DNA from: Pseudomonas sp. Irchel s3f7
GTDB taxonomy: Bacteria; Pseudomonadota; Gammaproteobacteria; Pseudomonadales; Pseudomonadaceae
Assembly: GCF_900187615.1 (NCBI RefSeq)
Contig: NZ_FYDO01000014.1
Location: 107,687-171,686 of the forward strand
Length of the DNA stretch: 64,000 nt
Direction of reading: 5' to 3'
Position numbers and translations under genes: made by a program. Positions within the stretch are counted from its first letter, which is position 1. The number at the start of each line of letters is the position of its first letter. Below, piece by piece: positions 16,060-24,768 of this stretch. The notes under the pieces are model-generated. The model ran no database searches. It was given only the letters and a program-made list of their open reading frames with translations, and was not told the origin of the DNA.

Positions 16060-17787
16060 ATGAATCAGAACGCTGAGTACTCCGCGGTCAATGATGCTGT
16101 GCGCGGGCAGTTTTTTCGCAAAGTGTGGGCGATGATCACGCCTTACTGGCGCAGTGAAGAGAAGGCCAAGGCCTGGACGCTACTGATCGCGGTGATCGCG
16201 CTGTCGCTGATCAGCGTGGGGATCTCGGTGTGGTTCAACACCTGGTACAAGGATTTCTACAACGCCTTGCAACAGAAGGATGAAGCCGCGTTCTGGCGGT
16301 TGATTCTGTACTTCTGTGCGATTGCCACCGTGGCGATTATCGGCGCGGTGTACCGACTCTACCTGACCCAGATGCTGACGATCCGCTGGCGCGCCTGGCT
16401 CACCGAAAAGCATTTCTCGCGTTGGCTCGCCGACAAGAATTACTACAAGCTGGAGCAGGGTGGCTACACCGATAACCCGGACCAGCGGATTTCCGAAGAC
16501 CTCAACAACTTCACCTCCGATACCTTGAGCCTGGGCATTGGCTTGCTGCGCAATGTCGTCAGCCTGGTGTCGTTCTCGATCATCCTGTGGGGCGTGTCGG
16601 GCAGCATCGAAGTGTTCGGTGTGACCATTCCCGGCTACATGTTCTGGTGCGTGCTGGTTTACGCCGTGGTGGGTAGCTGGCTGACGCATTTGATCGGTCG
16701 TCGCCTGATCGGCCTGAACAACCGGCAACAGCGCTTCGAAGCCGACCTGCGTTTCTCCATGGTGCGGGTTCGCGAGAATGCCGAAAGTATTGCGTTGTAC
16801 AACGGCGAGCCCAACGAAAACCGCCGCCTGAGCAGTCGCTTTTCGATGGTCTGGCACAACTTCTGGGACATCATGAAGGTGTCCAAGCGCCTGACCTTCT
16901 TCACGTCCGGTTACGAGCAAGCGGCAATCATTTTCCCTTTCATTGTCGCCGCACCACGTTACCTCTCCGGCAAGATCGAATTGGGCGAGCTGATGCAAAT
17001 CAGCTCGGCATTCGGCAATGTCCAGGACAGTTTCAGCTGGTTCATCACTGCATACCAGAGCCTCGCCTCGTGGCGCGCCACCTGCGATCGTCTGCTCAGC
17101 TTCCGTCAGGCCATGACCGACAACGAACAACGCGCGCCGGCCATCGATGTGCAAACCACGGGCTCCGCGTTGAAGGTGCACGACCTCGGCCTCGATCTGG
17201 CAGACGGTCGTCATTTGTTGACCAGTGCCGACATGATCGTGGAGGAAGGCGAGCGCGTGATGCTCAGCGGTCGTTCCGGCAGCGGCAAGTCGACCTTGCT
17301 GCGGGCGATGGGGCACCTGTGGCCAACGGGGCACGGCAGCATTCGTTTGCCGTCGGCGCGCTATCTGTTCCTGCCGCAGAAACCCTATCTGCCGATTGGC
17401 ACGTTGCGTGAGGCGCTGAGTTATCCACAGGTCGCCGACACCTATCCCAACGAGCGCTACGTGCACGTGCTGGAAACTTGCCGTCTGCCGCATCTGGTGG
17501 CGCGTCTGGATGAAGCCAACCACTGGCAGCGCCTGTTATCGCCGGGTGAACAACAGCGCCTGGCCTTTGCCCGCGCTCTGCTTTACGCGCCGCAATGGCT
17601 GTACATGGACGAAGCGACATCGGCGATGGATGAAGAGGACGAGGCGTCGTTGTATCAGGCGTTGATCGATGAGTTGCCGGGGTTGAGCATCGTCAGCGTC
17701 GGCCATCGCAGCAGCCTCAAGCGCTTCCATCCGCGGCACATTCGTATCGAGAATGGCCACCTGGTGGACCAGACTGTGACCGCCTGA
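16060..17787 (+). CDS. ABC transporter with fused membrane and ATPase domains (BacA/YddA-like)
   Basis: The 575-residue half-transporter joins an SbmA/BacA-type membrane domain (residues 1-340; helices at 'LLIAVIALSLISVGISVWF' and 'LILYFCAIATVAIIGAVY', with 'RWRAWLTEKHFSRWL') to an ATPase. Walker A is GRSGSGKST near 404, the signature LSPGEQQR near 493 and Walker B WLYMDEAT near 515. Relatives are E. coli YddA and mycobacterial Rv1819c, which move peptides or corrinoids. The substrate here is unknown. It likely works as a homodimer. It follows roxR on the same strand, but a long palindrome separates them. Confidence 0.88.
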   Translation: MNQNAEYSAVNDAVRGQFFRKVWAMITPYWRSEEKAKAWTLLIAVIALSLISVGISVWFNTWYKDFYNALQQKDEAAFWRLILYFCAIATVAIIGAVYRLYLTQMLTIRWRAWLTEKHFSRWLADKNYYKLEQGGYTDNPDQRISEDLNNFTSDTLSLGIGLLRNVVSLVSFSIILWGVSGSIEVFGVTIPGYMFWCVLVYAVVGSWLTHLIGRRLIGLNNRQQRFEADLRFSMVRVRENAESIALYNGEPNENRRLSSRFSMVWHNFWDIMKVSKRLTFFTSGYEQAAIIFPFIVAAPRYLSGKIELGELMQISSAFGNVQDSFSWFITAYQSLASWRATCDRLLSFRQAMTDNEQRAPAIDVQTTGSALKVHDLGLDLADGRHLLTSADMIVEEGERVMLSGRSGSGKSTLLRAMGHLWPTGHGSIRLPSARYLFLPQKPYLPIGTLREALSYPQVADTYPNERYVHVLETCRLPHLVARLDEANHWQRLLSPGEQQRLAFARALLYAPQWLYMDEATSAMDEEDEASLYQALIDELPGLSIVSVGHRSSLKRFHPRHIRIENGHLVDQTVTA

Positions 17788-17799
17788 ACACCACGCCCC

Positions 17800-17887
17800 T
17801 GTAGGAGCTGGCTTGCCAGCGATGAACGATAACGCAGTTTCACAGACGGACCGCGTGATGGCCATCGCTGGCAAGCCAGCTCCTACA
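17800..17887. repeat. REP pair, GGCTTGCCAGCGATG variant
   Basis: Arms at 17800-17825 (TGTAGGAGCTGGCTTGCC then AGCGATG) and 17863-17887 (CATCGCTGGCAAGCC then AGCTCCTACA) are near-perfect inverted copies. They separate the ABC gene from the galactarate regulator. Confidence 0.9.
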
Positions 17888-17957
17888 GAGGGCGGGGTGA
17901 TCGTACAACCGCGTTGCGCTATGATGCGCTTTCAACAGCCGAATCTTTTCGAGACAG

Positions 17958-18716
17958 ATGTTCACCATGGAAAACCCGAACGCCACACCACGTCTCCCTC
18001 GCAAGCGGCGCAGCCTCGCTCAGGAACTGGTGACGGTGCTGTCCGAGCAGATCCGCGACGGTCAGCTCAAGCGTGGCGACAAATTGCCCACCGAGTCGGC
18101 GATCATGGATGCCCATGGCGTCAGCCGCACCGTGGTGCGCGAAGCGATTTCCCGTTTGCAGGCGGCGGGGCAGGTCGAAACCCGGCATGGCATCGGCACC
18201 TTCGTGCTCGACACGCCGAGCCCGAGCGGTTTTCGTATCGACCCGGCGACCGTGGTGACCTTGCGTGACGTGCTGGCGATTCTTGAATTGCGCATCAGCC
18301 TGGAAGTGGAATCCGCCGGCCTGGCCGCGCAACGCCGCAGCCCGGAACAACTGGCGACCATGCGTGCCGCTCTGGATGCTTTGAACGAAAGCGCGGCCCA
18401 CGCCAGTGACGCGGTGGCGTCGGACTTCGCCTTTCACCTTGAAATCGCCTTGTCCACCGGTAACCGCTATTTCACCGACATCATGACCCATCTGGGCACC
18501 AGCATCATTCCCCGCACCCGGCTCAACTCCGCGCGACTGGCCCACGATGACCAGCAGCACTACATGAGTCGCCTGAGCCGCGAGCACGAAGAAATCTACG
18601 ATGCCATTGCCCGTCAGGATTCCGATGCGGCACGGGCCGCCATGCGCCTGCACCTGACCAACAGCCGTGAGCGGTTGCGTCATGCGCATGAAGAGGCTGA
18701 GGCGCAGCGGGGTTAA
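17958..18716 (+). CDS. FadR-type GntR transcriptional regulator of galactarate catabolism
   Basis: The 252-residue protein has an N-terminal winged helix of the GntR family ('LVTVLSEQIRDGQLKRGDKLPTE', 'HGVSRTVVREAISRLQAAGQVETRHGIGTFV') and an all-helical FCD effector domain with metal-site residues ('SDFAFHLEIALSTGN' and the His of 'YMSRLSREHEEIYDAI'). It is encoded just upstream of the galactarate genes on the same strand, so I infer it represses them and responds to the sugar acid or an intermediate. ATG at 17958 has a weak GAGACAG; ATG at 17967 is an equal alternative. An FadR-like palindrome lies in the following promoter. Confidence 0.87.
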   Translation: MFTMENPNATPRLPRKRRSLAQELVTVLSEQIRDGQLKRGDKLPTESAIMDAHGVSRTVVREAISRLQAAGQVETRHGIGTFVLDTPSPSGFRIDPATVVTLRDVLAILELRISLEVESAGLAAQRRSPEQLATMRAALDALNESAAHASDAVASDFAFHLEIALSTGNRYFTDIMTHLGTSIIPRTRLNSARLAHDDQQHYMSRLSREHEEIYDAIARQDSDAARAAMRLHLTNSRERLRHAHEEAEAQRG

Positions 18717-18751
18717 AACCTCTGCCAGCGACTCATCGCCTGATAAGCCGT

Positions 18752-18822
18752 CATCGCGAGCAGGCTCACTCCCACCGTGTTTTGTGTACCGGACCCCTGT
18801 AGGAGCGAGCCTGCTCGCGATA
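18752..18822. repeat. REP pair after the regulator gene
   Basis: Arms 18752-18774 (CATCGCGAGCAGGCTC then ACTCCCAC) and 18798-18822 (TGTAGGAGCGAGCCTG then CTCGCGATAG) are inverted, imperfect copies 35 bp past the regulator stop. Confidence 0.85.
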
Positions 18823-18993
18823 GGGCCGCAAGCCATAAAATAAAACCCGTGCCTAAAATCTTCCGACAACGTATCTCTCAAACGACCGTTCATCACGGCG
18901 CTCGCAACTGTCCTCCCTCCGTTGAATCCCTCTAAAAATCTAGCTCGTAGCTTATTTTGTCGAACAATTTCCCCCCGTCGCGATGAAATGCAG

Positions 18994-19033
18994 TTGACGA
19001 TTATCTTTTAAGTTGTACGATGACCTACAACTT
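18994..19033 (+). promoter_or_regulatory. Galactarate-operon promoter with overlapping FadR-type operator
   Basis: A -35 TTGACG (18994-18999) is followed after 16 bases by TACGAT (19016-19021). AAGTTGTA (19010-19017) and TACAACTT (19026-19033) are perfect 8-bp inverted arms with an 8-bp spacer, spanning the -10. A bound GntR-family repressor would block polymerase here. The kdgD ATG is 58 bp further on. Confidence 0.6.
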
Positions 19034-19090
19034 CGGCGCAGGCTGAACGGTTTTCTCACACACAACGTCGCAATCCAGGGTGTTCGAATA

Positions 19091-20002
19091 ATGAATCCAC
19101 AAGAACTGAAGTCCATCCTCTCTTCCGGTCTGCTGTCTTTCCCGGTCACCGATTTCAATGCCCAGGGCGATTTCAACCGCGCTGGCTACATCAAACGTCT
19201 GGAATGGCTGGCCCCATACGGCGCCTCGGCTCTGTTCGCCGCGGGCGGCACCGGTGAGTTCTTCTCTCTGGCGGCCAGCGAATATTCGGAAATCATCAAG
19301 ACTGCCGTCGACACCTGCGCTACCAGCGTGCCGATTCTGGCCGGTGTCGGTGGTTCGACCCGCCAGGCCATCGAGTACGCTCAGGAAGCCGAGCGTCTGG
19401 GCGCCAAAGGTCTGTTGCTGCTGCCGCACTACCTGACCGAAGCCAGCCAGGACGGCGTTGCCGCCCACGTTGAAGCCGTGTGCAAATCGGTCAACATCGG
19501 CGTCGTGGTCTACAACCGTAACGTCTGCCGCCTGACCGCACCGCTGCTGGAACGTCTGGCCGAGCGCTGCCCGAACCTGATCGGCTACAAGGATGGCCTG
19601 GGCGATATCGAGTTGATGGTGTCGATCCGTCGCCGCCTCGGTGATCGCTTCACCTACCTGGGTGGTCTGCCGACCGCCGAAGTCTACGCCGCTGCCTACA
19701 AGGCTCTCGGCGTGCCGGTCTACTCCTCGGCGGTGTTCAACTTCATCCCGAAAACCGCGATGGATTTCTACCACGCGATCACTCGTGAAGATCACGCCAC
19801 CGTTGGCAAGATCATCGATGACTTCTTCCTGCCGTATCTGGACATCCGTAACCGCAAGTCCGGTTACGCCGTGAGCATCGTCAAGGCCGGGGCAAAAATT
19901 GCCGGCTATGACGCAGGTCCTGTGCGTGCACCGCTGACCGATCTGACGGGCGAAGAGTACGAAATGCTCGCCGCGCTGATCGACAAGCAGGGTGCGCAGT
20001 AA
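19091..20002 (+). CDS. kdgD: 5-dehydro-4-deoxyglucarate dehydratase
   Basis: The 303-residue enzyme of the DHDPS/NAL aldolase superfamily removes water and CO2 from 5-keto-4-deoxy-D-glucarate to give 2,5-dioxovalerate. The barrel carries GTGEF (53-57), Tyr141 in VVVYNRN and Schiff-base Lys167 in LIGYKDG, the expected catalytic set. Length matches characterised KdgD proteins. The start at 19091 (MNPQELK) fits the family N-terminus, with a modest AGGGTG upstream; a reading from 19013 would begin inside the operator. It is the first structural gene of the cluster and is followed by an internal terminator-like hairpin. Confidence 0.93.
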   Translation: MNPQELKSILSSGLLSFPVTDFNAQGDFNRAGYIKRLEWLAPYGASALFAAGGTGEFFSLAASEYSEIIKTAVDTCATSVPILAGVGGSTRQAIEYAQEAERLGAKGLLLLPHYLTEASQDGVAAHVEAVCKSVNIGVVVYNRNVCRLTAPLLERLAERCPNLIGYKDGLGDIELMVSIRRRLGDRFTYLGGLPTAEVYAAAYKALGVPVYSSAVFNFIPKTAMDFYHAITREDHATVGKIIDDFFLPYLDIRNRKSGYAVSIVKAGAKIAGYDAGPVRAPLTDLTGEEYEMLAALIDKQGAQ

Positions 20003-20017
20003 CACATCCGATTAAGT

Positions 20018-20045
20018 AAGGCCGCTGAGCAATCAGCGGCCTTTT
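20018..20045 (+). terminator. Terminator-like hairpin inside the galactarate cluster
   Basis: GGCCGCTGA (20020-20028) and TCAGCGGCC (20033-20041), extended by an AA/TT pair, close a GCAA loop and are followed by TTTT. It sits between the kdgD stop and the dehydrogenase start, and ends directly before the latter's GAGGAG ribosome site. Confidence 0.75.
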
Positions 20046-20062
20046 GCGTGAGGAGATCTCAA

Positions 20063-21508
20063 GTGGCAGATGCAAAGCGTTTTGATAACTACATCAACGG
20101 CGAATGGGTTGCCGGTGGCGATTATTCGACCAACATCAACCCGTCCGAACTGAGCGATGCCATCGGCGATTACGCCAAGGCTGACCTGACTCAAGTCCAC
20201 GCCGCCATCGACGCCGCCCGCGCCGCGTTCCCGGCCTGGTCCACGTCCGGCATTCAGGCACGTCACGATTCTCTCGATAAAGTCGGTACCGAAATCCTCG
20301 CCCGGCGCGAAGAGCTCGGCAACCTGCTGGCCCGGGAAGAGGGCAAGACCCTGCCTGAGGCCATCGGCGAAGTGACTCGCGCCGGTAACATCTTCAAGTT
20401 CTTCGCCGGTGAATGTCTGCGCTTGTCCGGCGACTACTTGCCGTCGGTGCGTCCGGGCGTCAACGTTGAAGTCACTCGCGAAGCCTTGGGCGTGGTCGGT
20501 CTGATCACCCCGTGGAACTTCCCGATTGCCATTCCGGCGTGGAAAATCGCCCCGGCCCTGGCCTACGGCAACTGCGTCGTGCTCAAGCCTGCTGACCTGG
20601 TTCCGGGTTGCGCCTGGGCGCTGGCCGAAATCATCTCCCGCGCAGGCTTCCCGGCCGGTGTGTTCAACCTGGTGATGGGCAGCGGTCGCGTGGTGGGCGA
20701 TGCACTGGTCCACAGCCCGAAAGTCGACGGCATCAGCTTCACCGGTTCCGTGGGCGTCGGTCGTCAGATCGCGGTCAGCTGCGTATCGCGCCAAGCCAAG
20801 GTCCAGTTGGAAATGGGCGGCAAGAACCCGCAGATCATTCTCGACGACGCCGACCTCAAGCAAGCGGTCGAGCTGTCGGTGCAGAGCGCGTTCTACTCCA
20901 CTGGCCAGCGTTGCACGGCCTCGAGCCGCTTTATCGTCACCGCTGGCATCCACGACCAGTTCGTCGAAGCCATGGCCGAGCGCATGAAGTCGATCAAAGT
21001 CGGCCACGCACTGAAAGCCGGCACCGACATCGGCCCGGTGGTCTCGCAAGCCCAGCTTGAACAGGACATGAAGTACATCGACATCGGCCAATCCGAAGGT
21101 GCGCGTCTGGTCAGCGGCGGTGGTCTGGTGACGTGCGACACCGAGGGTTACTTCCTCGCGCCAACGCTGTTTGCCGACAGCGAAGCGTCGATGCGCATCA
21201 GCCGTGAAGAGATCTTCGGCCCAGTGGCCAACATCGTCCGTGTGGCTGATTACGAAGCTGCGCTGGCCATGGCCAACGACACCGAATTCGGTCTGTCGGC
21301 GGGCATTGCCACCACGTCGCTGAAATACGCCAACCACTTCAAGCGCCACTCCCAGGCCGGGATGGTGATGGTCAACCTGCCGACCGCCGGTGTGGATTAC
21401 CACGTTCCTTTCGGTGGGCGTAAAGGTTCATCCTATGGATCACGTGAGCAAGGTCGCTATGCGCAAGAGTTCTACACGGTCGTGAAGACCAGCTACATCG
21501 GTTCGTAA
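20063..21508 (+). CDS. 2,5-dioxovalerate (2-oxoglutarate semialdehyde) dehydrogenase
   Basis: The 481-residue NAD(P)-dependent aldehyde dehydrogenase oxidises 2,5-dioxovalerate to 2-oxoglutarate, the last step of sugar-acid breakdown. Catalytic residues are Asn152 (TPWNFPIA), Glu250 (VQLEMGGKNP) and nucleophile Cys284 (TGQRCTASS). I choose the GTG at 20063 because GAGGAG lies eight bases upstream; a start at 20048 would fall in the ribosome site itself. Substrate assignment comes from its place between kdgD and the permease, since the fold alone does not distinguish semialdehydes. Confidence 0.9.
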   Translation: MADAKRFDNYINGEWVAGGDYSTNINPSELSDAIGDYAKADLTQVHAAIDAARAAFPAWSTSGIQARHDSLDKVGTEILARREELGNLLAREEGKTLPEAIGEVTRAGNIFKFFAGECLRLSGDYLPSVRPGVNVEVTREALGVVGLITPWNFPIAIPAWKIAPALAYGNCVVLKPADLVPGCAWALAEIISRAGFPAGVFNLVMGSGRVVGDALVHSPKVDGISFTGSVGVGRQIAVSCVSRQAKVQLEMGGKNPQIILDDADLKQAVELSVQSAFYSTGQRCTASSRFIVTAGIHDQFVEAMAERMKSIKVGHALKAGTDIGPVVSQAQLEQDMKYIDIGQSEGARLVSGGGLVTCDTEGYFLAPTLFADSEASMRISREEIFGPVANIVRVADYEAALAMANDTEFGLSAGIATTSLKYANHFKRHSQAGMVMVNLPTAGVDYHVPFGGRKGSSYGSREQGRYAQEFYTVVKTSYIGS

Positions 21509-21520
21509 ACGCAATACCCC

Positions 21521-21620
21521 TGTAGGAGCGAGCTTGCTCGCGATGGTCTTGAGTACGCGGCGCTCAACCTGATGCCCCGCGTCATCGTTGACCACCATCG
21601 CGAGCAAGCTCGCTCCTACA
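21521..21620. repeat. REP pair inside the galactarate cluster
   Basis: Arms 21521-21545 (TGTAGGAGCGAGCTTGC then TCGCGATG) and 21596-21620 (CATCGCGAGCAAGC then TCGCTCCTACA) are perfect inverted copies in the 168-bp gap between the dehydrogenase and permease genes. Confidence 0.92.
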
Positions 21621-21676
21621 GGGGAGAAACAACAGATTCACCCGCGCATAAAAATAATCAGTGGGAGTACATCTAC

Positions 21677-23047
21677 ATGCAATCGACCCAGAAGCCGACT
21701 CACGTCCGCTATTTGATTCTGCTCATGCTTTTCATCGTGACCACGATCAACTACGCCGACCGGGCTACCATCGCAATCGCCGGCTCCAGCCTGCAAAAAG
21801 ACCTCGGCATTGACGCGGTCACCCTCGGCTATATCTTCTCCGCATTCGGTTGGGCCTATGTGGCCGGGCAAATCCCCGGTGGCTGGCTGCTGGACCGTTT
21901 CGGTTCGAAAAAAATCTACGCACTGAGCATCTTCACCTGGTCGCTGTTCACCGTGCTGCAGGGTTATGTCGGCGAGTTCGGCATGTCCACCGCAGTGGTT
22001 GCGCTGTTCATGCTGCGCTTTTTGGTGGGCCTGGCTGAAGCGCCATCCTTCCCCGGCAACGCACGCATCGTGGCCGCCTGGTTCCCGACCGCTGAACGCG
22101 GCACCGCCTCGGCGATTTTCAACTCGGCGCAATACTTTGCCACCGTGTTGTTTGCACCGCTGATGGGCTGGATCGTCTACAGCTTCGGCTGGCAGCACGT
22201 GTTCATCGTCATGGGCGTGATCGGCATCATCTTCTCCGGGATCTGGCTGAAAGTGATCTACAGCCCGCGCCAGCACCCGCTGATCAACGAGGCCGAGTTC
22301 AAGCACATCGCCGACAACGGCGGCATGGTCGACATGGACCAGGACAAGGGCAAAGGCAAAAAGGGCGACGGTCCGAAGTGGGACTACATACGCCAACTGT
22401 TGACCAACCGCATGATGCTCGGCGTGTATCTGGGCCAGTACTGCATCAACGGCATCACCTACTTCTTCCTGACCTGGTTCCCGGTGTACCTGGTGCAGGA
22501 GCGCGGCATGACCATCCTCAAGGCCGGTTTCATCGCGTCCTTGCCGGCGATCTGCGGCTTCATTGGTGGTGTACTCGGCGGGGTGATTTCCGATTACCTG
22601 CTGCGTAAAGGTCATTCCCTGACCTTCGCCCGCAAGGCGCCGATTATCGCTGGCCTGTTGGTTTCCAGCAGCATCGTGGCGTGCAACTACGTGGACGTTG
22701 AATGGATGGTCGTCGGCTTCATGGCCCTGGCATTCTTCGGCAAAGGCGTGGGCGCATTGGGCTGGGCGGTGGTGTCCGACACCTCGCCGAAGCAGATCGC
22801 CGGTCTCAGCGGTGGCTTGTTCAACACCTTCGGCAACATTGCTTCGATCACCACGCCAATCGTGATCGGCTACATCATCAGCTCCACCGGTTCGTTCAAA
22901 TGGGCGCTGGTGTTTGTTGGTTGCAACGCACTGGTCGCGGTGTTCAGCTATCTGGTGATCGTGGGCCCGATCAAACGTGTGGTGCTCAAAGAGCCGCCTG
23001 CGAACGGTACTGAAGCCCCTGGCAAATTGTCTCAAGCGCATTCCTGA
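21677..23047 (+). CDS. gudP: MFS sugar-acid permease (GudP-like)
   Basis: The 456-residue inner-membrane protein shows about twelve hydrophobic segments and the anion:cation symporter pattern: '[25 protein letters not shown]' in the first helix region, '[11 protein letters not shown]' between helices 2 and 3, and '[15 protein letters not shown]' in helix 4. A charged loop rich in Lys/Asp ('[19 protein letters not shown]') divides the halves. Context makes galactarate and/or glucarate the likely substrate. It starts at 21677 with GGGAG eleven bases upstream. GarD follows after 11 bp, so these two are surely cotranscribed. Confidence 0.9.
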   Translation: MQSTQKPTHVRYLILLMLFIVTTINYADRATIAIAGSSLQKDLGIDAVTLGYIFSAFGWAYVAGQIPGGWLLDRFGSKKIYALSIFTWSLFTVLQGYVGEFGMSTAVVALFMLRFLVGLAEAPSFPGNARIVAAWFPTAERGTASAIFNSAQYFATVLFAPLMGWIVYSFGWQHVFIVMGVIGIIFSGIWLKVIYSPRQHPLINEAEFKHIADNGGMVDMDQDKGKGKKGDGPKWDYIRQLLTNRMMLGVYLGQYCINGITYFFLTWFPVYLVQERGMTILKAGFIASLPAICGFIGGVLGGVISDYLLRKGHSLTFARKAPIIAGLLVSSSIVACNYVDVEWMVVGFMALAFFGKGVGALGWAVVSDTSPKQIAGLSGGLFNTFGNIASITTPIVIGYIISSTGSFKWALVFVGCNALVAVFSYLVIVGPIKRVVLKEPPANGTEAPGKLSQAHS

Positions 23048-23058
23048 GGAGCGGCGTC

Positions 23059-24612
23059 ATGCAGTTGATTGAACATTCCGATTCGCCGCGCTACATCCGT
23101 CTGCACGAGCGGGACAACGTGGTGATCGTGGTCAATGATCAGGGTGTACCGGCCGGCACCGAGTTTGCCGATGGCCTGGTTACCGTGGACTTCGTGCCGC
23201 AGAGCCATAAGGTCACTCTGGAAGACATTCCCTCGGGTGGCCAGGTGATTCGTTACGGCCAGGTCATTGGCTACGCCTTGCAGCCGATTCCGCGCGGCAG
23301 TTGGGTCAAGGAAGATCAACTGCGCATGCCGACCGCGCCACCGCTGGACAGCCTGCCGCTGTCCACCGAAGTGCCGGCCGCGCAGGCACCGCTGGAAGGG
23401 TTTACTTTCGAGGGTTATCGCAACGCCGACGGCACCGTCGGCACGCGTAACATCCTCGGTATCACCACCACGGTTCAGTGCGTAACGGGTGTGCTAGACC
23501 ATGCGGTAAAACGCATCAAGGACGAGTTGCTGCCCAAGTATCCGCACGTCGATGACGTGGTGGCGCTGACCCACAGTTACGGCTGTGGCGTGGCCATCAC
23601 AGCCACCGACGCCTACATCCCGATTCGTACCGTGCGCAACCTGGCGCGCAACCCGAACCTGGGTGGCGAAGCCTTGGTGATCAGCCTGGGTTGCGAGAAA
23701 TTGCAGGCCGGGCAGGTGATGCACGAGAACGACAGTTCGGTGGATCTCAGCGAGCCGTGGTTGTATCGGCTACAGGATTCCAGTCACGGCTTCACCGAGA
23801 TGATCGAGCAGATCATGGAGCTGGCCGAGACGCGTTTGAAGAAGCTCGATCAGCGCCGCCGGGAAACCGTGCCGGCGTCCGAGCTGATTCTTGGCATGCA
23901 GTGCGGCGGCAGTGATGCGTTTTCCGGCATCACCGCTAACCCCGCATTGGGCTATGCCTCGGACTTGTTGCTGCGGGCTGGCGCGACGGTGATGTTTTCC
24001 GAAGTCACCGAAGTGCGCGATGCGATTTATCTGCTGACTTCTCGGGCGCAAACCAAGGAAGTCGCGCAGGAACTGGTGCGCGAAATGGACTGGTACGACC
24101 GTTACCTGGCCAAGGGCGAGGCGGACCGCAGCGCCAACACTACGCCGGGCAACAAGAAGGGCGGGTTGTCGAACATTGTCGAGAAGTCCCTGGGGTCGAT
24201 CGTCAAGTCCGGCAGCAGCGCGATCACTGGCGTGCTTGGCCCTGGCGAGCGCTTCAAGGAAAAAGGCCTGATCTTCTGCGCGACCCCGGCCAGTGACTTT
24301 GTCTGCGGGACGTTGCAGCTGGCGGCAGGGATGAACCTGCACGTGTTCACGACCGGTCGTGGTACGCCGTACGGTTTGGCGATGGCGCCGGTGGTGAAGG
24401 TCTCGACCCGGACGGAACTGGCCCAGCGCTGGCCGGACCTGATCGACATTGACGCCGGACGGATCGCTACTGGACGCGCTTCCATCGAAGACCTCGGTTG
24501 GGAGTTGTTCCACTACTATCTGGACGTGGCCAGCGGCAAGAAGCAGACGTGGGCGGAGCAGCACAAACTGCATAACGACATCACCTTGTTCAACCCGGCG
24601 CCGATCACGTAA
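23059..24612 (+). CDS. garD: Galactarate dehydratase
   Basis: The 517-residue enzyme of the UxaA/GarD family dehydrates galactarate (mucate) to 5-keto-4-deoxy-D-glucarate, the substrate of KdgD. The N-terminal SAF domain (residues 1-95: '[23 protein letters not shown]') is followed by the catalytic region with '[14 protein letters not shown]', 'THSYGCGV', '[21 protein letters not shown]' and '[20 protein letters not shown]'. Members bind iron. It has GAGGAGCGGCGTC before its ATG and is the last gene of the cluster; a REP pair follows. No glucarate dehydratase gene is present in the window. Confidence 0.93.
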   Translation: MQLIEHSDSPRYIRLHERDNVVIVVNDQGVPAGTEFADGLVTVDFVPQSHKVTLEDIPSGGQVIRYGQVIGYALQPIPRGSWVKEDQLRMPTAPPLDSLPLSTEVPAAQAPLEGFTFEGYRNADGTVGTRNILGITTTVQCVTGVLDHAVKRIKDELLPKYPHVDDVVALTHSYGCGVAITATDAYIPIRTVRNLARNPNLGGEALVISLGCEKLQAGQVMHENDSSVDLSEPWLYRLQDSSHGFTEMIEQIMELAETRLKKLDQRRRETVPASELILGMQCGGSDAFSGITANPALGYASDLLLRAGATVMFSEVTEVRDAIYLLTSRAQTKEVAQELVREMDWYDRYLAKGEADRSANTTPGNKKGGLSNIVEKSLGSIVKSGSSAITGVLGPGERFKEKGLIFCATPASDFVCGTLQLAAGMNLHVFTTGRGTPYGLAMAPVVKVSTRTELAQRWPDLIDIDAGRIATGRASIEDLGWELFHYYLDVASGKKQTWAEQHKLHNDITLFNPAPIT

Positions 24613-24626
24613 GACCGCGTCGCCTG

Positions 24627-24693
24627 CATCGCTGGCAAGCCAGCTCCTACAAGGATTGCGCTGAACCTTTAGGAGCTGGCTTGCCAGCGATAG
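24627..24693. repeat. REP pair after garD
   Basis: Arms 24627-24651 (CATCGCTGGCAAGCC then AGCTCCTACA) and 24670-24693 (TAGGAGCTGGCTTGCC then AGCGATAG) are inverted. They use the same GCTGGC core as the pair at 17800, so this core type brackets the galactarate cluster. Confidence 0.9.
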
Positions 24694-24718
24694 CGATCTA
24701 CCAGACGCCAACGTCTGC

Positions 24719-24739
24719 GGTGGCTTATCATTAGCCACC
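24719..24739. promoter_or_regulatory. Short palindrome before the AEC transporter
   Basis: GGTGGCT (24719-24725) and AGCCACC (24733-24739) are 7-bp arms around TATCATT, ending 29 bp before the ATG at 24769. The loop contains a -10-like TATCAT. It may be an operator or leader hairpin; nothing more can be said. Confidence 0.35.
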
Positions 24740-24768
24740 TAACGACGCCCACCAAGGTTACCCCCGGC

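Larger units (their letters stand above)
18717..19090. other. Regulatory region of the galactarate genes
   Basis: These 374 bases carry a REP pair near 18752-18822, then about 170 bases with no visible gene, then the promoter and palindrome at 18994-19033 and the 5' leader of kdgD. No small ORF with a convincing ribosome site was seen. Confidence 0.6.

Noticed and set aside
17787..18752. Galactarate cluster considered as a genomic island with integrase or tRNA target
   Set aside because: No integrase, tRNA or direct repeats are visible at either edge; only REPs bracket it.
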